In this document: piece by piece, positions 55,719-63,276 of the stretch
Layout: each line of letters starts with the position of its first letter
How positions within the stretch are numbered: the stretch's first letter is position 1
Source: Chryseobacterium indologenes
GTDB taxonomy: Bacteria > Bacteroidota > Bacteroidia > Flavobacteriales > Weeksellaceae
Reading direction: 5' to 3'
Length of the DNA: 64,000 nucleotides
NCBI GenBank assembly: GCA_001013295.1
Contig: LAZY01000029.1
Span: 28,080-92,079 of the forward strand
Notes under the pieces: model-generated
What the model saw: only the letters and a program-made list of their open reading frames with translations
What the model was told of the DNA's origin: nothing
Databases searched by the model: none
Made by a program: the position numbers and the translations under genes

Positions 55719-58673
55719 TTAAAATGTTAATTTAAAGCCTAAAGAAACGCTTGATAACAGAGAGTATTTGTAGGCATCAGATACTCCGGTCAGAGAAGCT
55801 CTCGGGTCATATCCCTTTCTTTTAGACCACAGATAAAGATTATTTCCTGTGAAATAGACTTTCAGTCCGGATAGGCCTGCCTGTTTTGCAAAGGCATCAG
55901 GAAGCTGATAAGATAAAGTCACGTCCTGAAGGCTGATGTAATCTGATTTGATCAGATATAATGTAGAATTTCCGTTCTGATTCGTAGCGGTAAGATCTAC
56001 TCTTGGCAGGGCTGCAGTAGGATTTTCCGGAGTCCATGTTTTATCCAGATCAGTTGAATAATTGGATCGGTACATATCCGAATGGAATAAGCTTCTGTAG
56101 ATGTCATCATAGCCATATCCTCCAAACTGGTAGGCAAAATTGACCGCCAGGTTGAATCGCTTGTACGTTATATCAGTTCCGAATCCACCATATACCTTTG
56201 GAATTGCTGATTTCCCGGTGTTGTAATCCGTTGCTTCCTTATAATTGTTGGTAATGACTCTCTCTTCCTGCTTGGTATCCGGGTTGATGATGGTACGGTA
56301 CCATTGTGCATCTCCGTTTTCAGGATTTACTCCGGCAAACTCTTTCAGATAATAGGTATAGCGGTCGCCGCCTTCCGTAAGGATAAACAATCCTGTAACG
56401 AGACCTGTATTTCTCTGTTCGGCAGGGAGTCTTGTAATGGTGTTTTTATAATGAGTTGCATTGGCATAGACATTCCATTGAAACTGTTCTGTGCGGAAAA
56501 TATCTACGCTGATGTTGGCCTGTACCCCTCGGTTGGTCATGTCACCAATGTTTCCGTATTTTACATAAGAACCGGAATTAGAAGGAGGTAGGGGGAGGGT
56601 ATAGATCATATCCGATACCTTTCGTTCAAAATAATCGGCGTTCAGATTAATCCTATTATTTAGAAGAGAAATTTCAAATCCTGCATTCAGGTTTTTGGAG
56701 GTTTCCCATTTTAAATCCTTGTTTCCCTGTTTTTTAAGAGATAAAACCGGTTTTCCATCCCCGAAATTATTGATCCCATAGATGTCCTGATAAGCGTAAT
56801 AGTCTCTTGTAGAGCTATCCAGAAGGATGTTGTCATTCCCCTGTTGCCCATATGAAGCTTTTAACTTTAAAGAATTGATTACCCTGTTGTCTTTAAGAAA
56901 ATCTTCCTTTGCAACATTCCATGCTGCTCCTAATCCGTAAAAATTCCCCCATCTGCTTTCCGGTGAAAATACAGACGAACCGTCTCTTCGGATGTTGGCA
57001 TTGAAGAAATATTTTCCGTCATAATTATAAAGCAATCTTGAGAAATATCCTTCCACAGCATATTCATATCCATTTCCTGACAGATCCGTTATTTTTACCG
57101 CATTGTCAAAAGATGTTGAATTAGGCAGTAAAAGCTGCTGCTTTGACCCGGAAATTCCTTCGTTTTTTATTTTATTCAGTTCATGCCCTACAAGAATGTT
57201 GAAGCTATGCTTACCCAGCTTTTTCTGATAAGTAATCAGCTGCTGATGATTCAGGGTGTATTTGAATATTGAACTCTGAGAAATTGTTCCCCCTACAGAA
57301 GATGAAGTTCCCCCTTCTGTATTTCCGAACTGAAGATTCTTTACATTTTCGAGATAAGCCCCGAAATTATAGGTGAAATCAAGCCCTTTAATGATCTCGT
57401 AATTCAATCCAAGATTAAGATTGGTAATGTTGCTGGTGGTCTGTGACTTATCCTTTTGAAGATTTCCTACAGGATTTTCAAAAACTGCATACGATCTTGC
57501 TGCTCCGTTAGGACCTTGTCCGTCTCCGTAGTCATATAGGGCATTTTCATGGCTGTCATAAAGTCTCTGGTAATTGTCATCCCTTAGATATACCGGATAA
57601 AAAGGAGAGATGTTTCTGGCAAACTGGAACGGGTTGGAAAAACCTCCGGTCTCCCCAAAATTCTGCTTACTATAGGTGTAGGAGAGGGCACTTGTTAATT
57701 TTAATTTTGAAGTAATGGTATAATCCACATTGGATCTGATCCCAAATCTTTCAAATCCTGAAGAGATAAGGTATCCTCTATCATCCAGGTAGTTAAGAGA
57801 AGTGTAAGATTTTACCTGATCCCCATTGGCATTGATCCCAAGCGTGGCTTCTCTTCTCAATGCAGGTTTGAAAAGCAGTTTTTTCCAGTCATCCTGATAC
57901 AGAAGTTTAGCATCAGGATTAAACGAGCCGTGTTTATCAATCAGCTGGTTGAAAGGGAGATTATAAACATTATAACCCAGTTTGCTTAAAGCGGAAAGTC
58001 CTTCTTCATGAGGTGTAGTACCGGATGGTACAGCTCCCGGCTGTTTTAGCCTTACAATTTCCCCAATTCTTCCTCTGTTGTAGAATGCCGTATAATAATC
58101 CTGTGGTGAAGTATATACCGAATAGTCTTCAATCGATCTGAAATTGACCCCTGTTCTGACATCCGCTTCAATACTCAGTCCTTTATTTTTACCCCGTTTC
58201 GTATTCACAATGATTACCCCGTTGGCTCCTCTGGAACCGTATAGAGCGTTGGAAGATGCATCCTCAAGGAAAGAAATACTTTCGATGTCTGATGCCGCAA
58301 TACTGTTCAGGTTTCCACTATAAGGAATACCGTCCAGTACAATTAACGGGTCGCTGGATGCGTTGATAGAACCTATTCCTCTCATTCTAATGGTAGGCTG
58401 TGAGCCGGGTTGCCCTGAGGATACCACCTGTACTCCCGCTACTTTACCGCCAATTCCCTGAAGGATGTTTCCATTTTGAAGATTAGAAAGATCTTTGGCT
58501 TTCAATGATTGTACAGATCCTGTTATTTCTTCTTTTTTCTGCTTTCCGAAGGCTACCACCACCACTTCCTTGATGGAGGTCTCCTTCGAAAGACTGTCTT
58601 TGGTTTGTGCAAAAGCATATTGAGCGGATAAGATCACAGCCAATACACCAATTTTGCATTGTTTTCTTTTCAT
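55719..58673 (-). CDS. SusC/RagA family TonB-dependent transporter
   Basis: A 984-residue outer-membrane protein with a signal peptide (about 1-22), plug domain (KEVVVVAFGKQKKEEITGSVQ, RMRGIGSI, ALYGSRGANGVIIVNTKRG), and a long beta-barrel ending in Phe (VSLGFKLTF). Most SusC proteins start with a carboxypeptidase-regulatory-like domain of about 90 residues before the plug; here the plug begins almost directly after the signal peptide, so this extension is missing. It imports its ligand through the barrel with SusD as lid. A small leader gene and a hairpin lie upstream. Confidence 0.95.
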   Translation of the reverse strand: MKRKQCKIGVLAVILSAQYAFAQTKDSLSKETSIKEVVVVAFGKQKKEEITGSVQSLKAKDLSNLQNGNILQGIGGKVAGVQVVSSGQPGSQPTIRMRGIGSINASSDPLIVLDGIPYSGNLNSIAASDIESISFLEDASSNALYGSRGANGVIIVNTKRGKNKGLSIEADVRTGVNFRSIEDYSVYTSPQDYYTAFYNRGRIGEIVRLKQPGAVPSGTTPHEEGLSALSKLGYNVYNLPFNQLIDKHGSFNPDAKLLYQDDWKKLLFKPALRREATLGINANGDQVKSYTSLNYLDDRGYLISSGFERFGIRSNVDYTITSKLKLTSALSYTYSKQNFGETGGFSNPFQFARNISPFYPVYLRDDNYQRLYDSHENALYDYGDGQGPNGAARSYAVFENPVGNLQKDKSQTTSNITNLNLGLNYEIIKGLDFTYNFGAYLENVKNLQFGNTEGGTSSSVGGTISQSSIFKYTLNHQQLITYQKKLGKHSFNILVGHELNKIKNEGISGSKQQLLLPNSTSFDNAVKITDLSGNGYEYAVEGYFSRLLYNYDGKYFFNANIRRDGSSVFSPESRWGNFYGLGAAWNVAKEDFLKDNRVINSLKLKASYGQQGNDNILLDSSTRDYYAYQDIYGINNFGDGKPVLSLKKQGNKDLKWETSKNLNAGFEISLLNNRINLNADYFERKVSDMIYTLPLPPSNSGSYVKYGNIGDMTNRGVQANISVDIFRTEQFQWNVYANATHYKNTITRLPAEQRNTGLVTGLFILTEGGDRYTYYLKEFAGVNPENGDAQWYRTIINPDTKQEERVITNNYKEATDYNTGKSAIPKVYGGFGTDITYKRFNLAVNFAYQFGGYGYDDIYRSLFHSDMYRSNYSTDLDKTWTPENPTAALPRVDLTATNQNGNSTLYLIKSDYISLQDVTLSYQLPDAFAKQAGLSGLKVYFTGNNLYLWSKRKGYDPRASLTGVSDAYKYSLLSSVSLGFKLTF

Positions 58674-58740
58674 TATATTAATCTTAGGTTTAAAATTGAA
58701 TGTGTGTATTACTGCCGGTCTCTGCGGTTATGAAAAATAA

Positions 58741-58764
58741 TTCCCTGCCTCCCTTTTCAGGGAA
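58741..58764 (-). promoter_or_regulatory. Hairpin in the SusC leader, possible attenuator
   Basis: On the minus strand, TTCCCTG and CAGGGAA pair perfectly around ten bases and are followed by TTATTTTT, a terminator-like arrangement. The inner TCCCT-GAAA-AGGGA is an alternative hairpin that excludes the first. It lies about 70 bases upstream of susC. Confidence 0.5.
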
Positions 58765-58871
58765 GATATAAGAGAAGATTGTTAAAATAGTACAGGAGAG
58801 AATTCCGGATCAAAGAAGCTTTGAATTTATCTGCTTCAATTCCTACAGTAATGAATGTATTTCCGGGAAGA

Positions 58872-59024
58872 TTATGACATCATCATTTTGCACATCATAT
58901 CAAAACACATTTTCTTGGAAGAAGGATGGTGTTGTGAAAAATCGGCTGCTGCTGTACAATGATGCTGAACAGATTTTGCTGCCGTGATGTTGCATAGGTA
59001 AGAATCAAAGTTGTTCTTATTCAT
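58872..59024 (-). CDS. 50-residue Met/Cys/His-rich small protein upstream of susC
   Basis: A 50-residue gene on the same strand as susC, from ATG 59024 to the stop at 58872. It has four Cys (11, 23, 40, 45), four His in two pairs (21-22, 32-33) and seven Met, five clustered at the C terminus (MMCKMMMS). No hydrophobic signal. The codon use looks like a real gene. A -7 element TAATTTTG is 34 bases upstream. It could be a metal- or heme-binding peptide or a leader peptide that senses Cys/Met supply and regulates susC. I recognise no family, so both are inference. Confidence 0.55.
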   Translation of the reverse strand: MNKNNFDSYLCNITAAKSVQHHCTAAADFSQHHPSSKKMCFDMMCKMMMS

Positions 59025-59057
59025 GAGAATAAAGTTTATTGTTTTTTTTAACTGGGT

Positions 59058-59065
59058 CAAAATTA
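59058..59065 (-). promoter_or_regulatory. -7 element TAatTTTG of the small-peptide/susCD transcript
   Basis: Exact TAnnTTTG match on the minus strand, 33 bases before ATG 59024. An in-frame start at 59060 lies inside this element and is therefore unlikely. Confidence 0.5.
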
Positions 59066-59485
59066 TTTAATAATTCATAAAACTTTGTTAAAATAGGGTA
59101 TGAGAAATATCATAAAAGTCTACTAATTTAGTAGGATAATAGATTTGTTTTATTTAATATATTGTAATTCAGGTTGTTATTTGATGTTTTAATCTTTCAT
59201 TTATTGTCATTTCTTAAGATGAATAAAACTTAATAGTATAAGTCTATTGTTTTTGTAGACTTTTTGTTTATTTTATTGCACAATTGTTTTTTATCACTCT
59301 GGCCGGTATTCTTTTTCAGAAGTCTAAATTTTATGGCAAACCGTAAAATATACCAGGAAAAGAAACGTACATTTGGCGCTTAAAAACAAGAGTACATCGC
59401 GTCTGTTCAGTTTTGAACAGTATTCTTTGAAGAAAGATGTATATTGAAATCATTGTCATTTGAATAGCATTTAAGAAAATCAGGA
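59066..59485. other. Divergent intergenic region with several small palindromes
   Basis: No convincing gene. It contains CTACTAA-T-TTAGTAG (59120-59134), AAGTCTA/TAGACTT (59240-59262) with five T after it, and CTGTTCA/TGAACAG (59403-59420). TACATTTG at about 59367 could be a -7 element for the plus-strand gene. Confidence 0.5.
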
Positions 59486-60295
59486 GTGTATTACAGAGAA
59501 CACAAAAAGTATTATTTTAAAATTGATACTGAAAATAAAGAAGGAGTTGAAGTTTTTGTCGGGCAAAATGCAGGAAATCAGGTAAATAAAGATATTCTGA
59601 ATGCGCAGGAAGAAGTTTTGATCATTTCACCTTATATAGATGAAGCCAAAGTGGATGATCTTCTTATGCTGAAAAGCAGAGAAGTGAATGTAAGACTGGC
59701 ATTCAGTGATCTACGGCCAGAGCAGTATGATGATGTACTCAGAAAACTTATCCATCAACATAAAGTAACAGATGTAAAGAAAAAAGAAAGAAGAGAAAGT
59801 CTGAAAAGTATCTATCTGATGTCTTCTGTTGTTTTGCTTTGTGTGGGCATCTCTTCACTTGCTTATTTCGGACTTCATATTATTGATGACCTGATCAATG
59901 CCAATAATTTTTTTGCCCTTCTGATTGCGGTGGCTACTCTTTATGGATTTTATGTATGCTGGGAAAAGAAGACGGAAGTGGAAAAAATGGAAATTTATAA
60001 ATATCATTATTCTGAAAATCTGAATTTCAAATTCATCCGGAACAATCGCTATGAAAGTAAATTCCTCCATTCAAAAATTTATGTGATCGACAGGAAAGTG
60101 GCTTATCTTGGTTCACTGAACTACACGAAAAGCGGCTTTACCACCAATTTTGAATCCCGGATCAGAATTACCCAGAAGGAAAAAGTAAATGAGCTGGTCA
60201 GCTTTGTTCATGATATTTTTGAAGATAATGTGAATCTCAAAAAGCATGAGCTTTTTTATCTCGGAAGAAAAATCTACCACGAAGAACTCTATTAA
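59486..60295 (+). CDS. Membrane protein with a single phospholipase-D HKD motif
   Basis: A 269-residue protein. The complete HKD motif is FLHSKIYVIDRKVAYLGSLN: His195, Lys197, Asp202, Gly209-Ser210, Asn212. The N-terminal half (VNKDILNAQEEVLIISPYI) matches the usual strand before an HKD. Between them are two membrane helices (about 109-131, 141-159), so the catalytic part is anchored by a hairpin. One HKD per chain implies dimerisation, as in Nuc-type nucleases or phospholipases. Start: the only in-frame option is GTG 59486, preceded by CAGGA. It could cut nucleic acid or phospholipid; unknown. Confidence 0.78.
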   Translation: MYYREHKKYYFKIDTENKEGVEVFVGQNAGNQVNKDILNAQEEVLIISPYIDEAKVDDLLMLKSREVNVRLAFSDLRPEQYDDVLRKLIHQHKVTDVKKKERRESLKSIYLMSSVVLLCVGISSLAYFGLHIIDDLINANNFFALLIAVATLYGFYVCWEKKTEVEKMEIYKYHYSENLNFKFIRNNRYESKFLHSKIYVIDRKVAYLGSLNYTKSGFTTNFESRIRITQKEKVNELVSFVHDIFEDNVNLKKHELFYLGRKIYHEELY

Positions 60296-60716
60296 TCACT
60301 AATTTCATCAAATATCACTTATCCTTAACATTGAATTGATAAAAATTTAATTTCACGAATTATCGTCTTATATCAACAGATTTAAGAATTTTTTTTTAAT
60401 TTTATCACAATAAATGAATCAGACGGTTCGATGATGAAAAGTTTTCCCCGCATTTTATCGTCACTGTTTTCTGCATTGTAATGATAGGGACTATCATCAA
60501 TCTTATGATTAAAAATATAGATCCTATCCGGCATGCTGATCTTTTATTTACCATGCCCCCCAATATAAGTTTTTATACTCACTGGAAATGGTCATGATAA
60601 TATCCCTGTTTTACCAGAAAAATTAATTATTATTTTTGGAAATTATTGTATACATGTGAACCTTCATTCAAAATCCTTAAGAATGACGGTCATATAAAGC
60701 AACACCCAATAGTATT
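60296..60716. other. Intergenic region without a visible gene
   Basis: AT-rich, no convincing ORF, no consensus promoter, no clear hairpin. Confidence 0.5.
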
Positions 60717-62231
60717 ATGAGAAAATATCTTACATATATCTTAGTTTTAGGATTCCCACTGCTAGGAGCCCAAAATAAAGTAACTGAAGGTTCCTCTTAT
60801 CAGCAGAAGTGGACGGCATTGGAGAAAGAAAACGAAGGATTGGCATTTGATGCTGATCTGAAGCTGTCTGAACCCGAAAAGATATTGGACCAAAAACTCT
60901 TTAGTCTGCGAAAAGACTTGATCACTGAAGCAGGAAACAAGAAGATGCCTTTGTACAACCTTTCCTTTAACGAAATAAAACCAATGATAGAAAGCAGTAA
61001 ATTGTTTGAAGTCATTCGTTCGATGCCTAAAGGAGGATTGCTACACACCCATAGTGGAGGAGTTACCGATGTGAAATGGGTGATTGCAACGGCAAGAAAA
61101 TATAAAGAATGCTATATTTATGATCAGAAAGATAATGATAAGTACATTTTCGGGCAGCTTGCTTTCTTTGAGAAAGGAAAAGTTCCTGACGGGTTTGTCA
61201 GTCTTGATCAGAAACTCAGAGATAAACCAGGTTTTGAAAAAGAATTACAGGATCTTCTTATCCTGAAGCGGGACAACCTATGTACGTATAACAATTATTG
61301 GATTGAATTTGAAAAACGTTTTCAGCGCATCGGCTTACTGTTACCGTATCGTCCCTTTTTTAAGGAATATTATACCAAAGGATTCCAGGACCTCATCAAG
61401 GATAATGTACAGCATGTGGAAATCAGATTTATCTTTGATGAACTTTACGATTTTCAGCATGGAAAATATCCGCTGAAGACTTCCATTACCGATTTGCAGG
61501 ATATTGTGAAACAAATCAGGCAGTCTAATCCTCAGTTCAGCCTGAAATTAATTTATTCAAGCTTTAAGTTTCTTAAAAATGCAGGGATTGAAAAACAACT
61601 GGAAACAGCTTTCGAGCTTAAAAAACAATATCCGGATATGATTTCCGGGTTTGATCTGGTTGCCGATGAAGCGGCAGGTAACAGCATCAATTATTTCCAG
61701 GATAGTTGGGCGAAGCTGAATGACCTTTCTAAGAAATATGGAGTAGAAATGCCGCTTTTCCTCCATGCCGGTGAAAGTAATTCTGTTTTCAACAAAAATG
61801 TTCTCGATATTGCACTGCTGAATAATCAGAGAATCGGTCACGGGCTGAACCTCATCTATTTTCCGAAGGCAATGGAACTGATCAGAGAGAAGAACAGACT
61901 GGTTGAGGTAAGCCCCATCAGTAATCAGATTCTGGGTTATGTGAGTGATCTGAGGAATCATCCTGCAAGAGTTTTACTCAGCAATGGCGTACAGTGTTCC
62001 ATCAGCAGCGATGACCCGTCAGTCTATGGCTATGAAGGCCTCAGCTACGATTTCTGGATGGCGTATGTATATTGGGATCTGGATATAAAGGCTTTGAAAA
62101 AACTGGTTTTCAATTCGATCAATTATTCTTCCATGAATGAAGGTGAAAAGAAGCAGGCTGTTGGGAATCTGAACAGACAATGGGATGACTTTGTTCAGAA
62201 GAGTAATCTGAAATTAAATGGACTCAGGTAA
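60717..62231 (+). CDS. Secreted adenosine deaminase, ADGF/ADA2-like
   Basis: A 504-residue protein with a signal peptide (about 1-18, ending LLGAQ). The metal-dependent deaminase motifs are all present: MPKGGLLHTHSGG with His110 and His112, HAGE (His350-Glu353), GHG (His375), and SSDDP (Asp432-Asp433). The N-terminal MPKGGLLHTH and the overall length fit the ADGF/ADA2-like secreted group rather than cytoplasmic Add. It would deaminate adenosine to inosine outside the cytoplasm. No nucleoside transporter is adjacent. The adenosine substrate is inferred from the motif set. Confidence 0.88.
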   Translation: MRKYLTYILVLGFPLLGAQNKVTEGSSYQQKWTALEKENEGLAFDADLKLSEPEKILDQKLFSLRKDLITEAGNKKMPLYNLSFNEIKPMIESSKLFEVIRSMPKGGLLHTHSGGVTDVKWVIATARKYKECYIYDQKDNDKYIFGQLAFFEKGKVPDGFVSLDQKLRDKPGFEKELQDLLILKRDNLCTYNNYWIEFEKRFQRIGLLLPYRPFFKEYYTKGFQDLIKDNVQHVEIRFIFDELYDFQHGKYPLKTSITDLQDIVKQIRQSNPQFSLKLIYSSFKFLKNAGIEKQLETAFELKKQYPDMISGFDLVADEAAGNSINYFQDSWAKLNDLSKKYGVEMPLFLHAGESNSVFNKNVLDIALLNNQRIGHGLNLIYFPKAMELIREKNRLVEVSPISNQILGYVSDLRNHPARVLLSNGVQCSISSDDPSVYGYEGLSYDFWMAYVYWDLDIKALKKLVFNSINYSSMNEGEKKQAVGNLNRQWDDFVQKSNLKLNGLR

Positions 62232-62260
62232 CGAAAGTTACTTAAAATAAACACTTTTTT

Positions 62261-62444
62261 TGCCACGAATGCACGAATAAATGAGAGTGAAAAACACATA
62301 ATTCTATTATTAATGTGATATGCTGTAAACTCGTCTATAGAATGTTCGCTGTTGTAAAAAGAGACGAACCTTTTGTCAATTTAACAAGCGATAATTTGCA
62401 TATGTCTTAGAATAAACAAATTTTTTATTCGTGCATTCGTGGCA
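62261..62444. mobile_element. 184-bp element with perfect 20-base terminal inverted repeats
   Basis: Left arm TGCCACGAATGCACGAATAA at 62261-62280; right arm at 62425-62444 is its exact complement. The 144 bases between have no ORF. Size and structure fit a miniature inverted-repeat element or a palindromic intergenic repeat. T runs flank the left side. A degenerate copy is at 54072. No target duplication is obvious. Confidence 0.75.
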
Positions 62445-62471
62445 ATTATATACGTCTCATAAAAAGAAAAA

Positions 62472-62495
62472 AACCGGAATTGAATAATCCCGATT
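62472..62495 (-). terminator. Terminator of the jacalin-like lectin gene
   Basis: On the minus strand AATCGGGA and TTCCGGTT pair over eight positions with two wobbles, followed by six T. Confidence 0.7.
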
Positions 62496-62564
62496 TTTTG
62501 CATTGCTCTGAAGCCATTCATTGATGATATTTCAGATAGGCAATTAATTTTCTTCCGGATCATA

Positions 62565-62936
62565 TCAGTTGGGTTCGATAAGAAAATTTAAGCGGTCCAC
62601 ATATTTTCCGCTTTGGCCGGTAATGGCAATTAACTTTCCGTCAATTGTATTTTCGTCACCACCTCTTCCACCTCCTGAAATACTGCGGTTTTTGTTGGTT
62701 GTGAATTTAATATAATCGATGTATTTTCCGGCTCTGTAGTCAATTCTGTCAATGTACTCGTCATCTTCCAGAATGAGAGTTCCGTCGTTGTCACCACCAC
62801 CTCCGCCATGAGAGGTACCATTGATGATGATCTGGTCTACATATTTCCCGGCATGAAGCCCGATGGATTGAACGGTAGACATGTCAAAGAGAGAACCTCC
62901 GTCTCCTCCGATAGATTTAATGGTGTAATGATTCAT
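62565..62936 (-). CDS. Jacalin-like lectin with three 40-residue repeats
   Basis: A 123-residue protein with no signal peptide. The core GKYVD/GKYID occurs at residues 30, 70 and 110, exactly 40 apart, each preceded by a Gly-rich loop (GGDGG, HGGGGGD, GGGRGGD). This is the threefold beta-prism of jacalin-like lectins with three sugar-binding loops. Family members bind mannose or galactose. Without a signal it is cytoplasmic or exported by a non-classical route. It is preceded by an unusually long leader (about 107 bases after the -7 element) with a palindrome. Confidence 0.82.
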   Translation of the reverse strand: MNHYTIKSIGGDGGSLFDMSTVQSIGLHAGKYVDQIIINGTSHGGGGGDNDGTLILEDDEYIDRIDYRAGKYIDYIKFTTNKNRSISGGGRGGDENTIDGKLIAITGQSGKYVDRLNFLIEPN

Positions 62937-63024
62937 GATTGTTATTTTGTTAAATGGTTCATTTCCTACTCATATGGCTTTTCGGTTTTCGCCTCGTTTT
63001 TTTAGTGATTGCAGATCTTCACTG

Positions 63025-63051
63025 TCAAAAGCTTTTGATACCACAAAGATA
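63025..63051 (-). promoter_or_regulatory. -7 element TAtcTTTG with adjacent palindrome, lectin gene
   Basis: TATCTTTG on the minus strand at 63044-63051 is an exact match. Immediately downstream lies the 14-base palindrome TCAAAAGCTTTTGA (63025-63038), placed to act as an operator or a hairpin at the start of the transcript. Confidence 0.5.
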
Positions 63052-63276
63052 ATGATGGCTCGAAAGTAGGATAAGAAGGAGAATACCCGTTTTGAAAAAC
63101 ACGTATTTGCACCTGTTGCAGGAGATTTCAACAGAAATTATACCTTCCGGAACAAAAGCCTTGAATCAATCATTTTTTTCCAAACAGAGATTCTGTTACA
63201 ACTTTCCTTCATTGAGTTACTCAGATGATCCGTATTCTTCTGAACTTTGCCCTATCAATAATTAAAATAAAATGAT

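Noticed and set aside
58872..59060. Longer form of the Met/Cys/His-rich protein starting at 59060
   Set aside because: Its start would lie inside the -7 element at 59058-59065; ATG 59024 is preferred.
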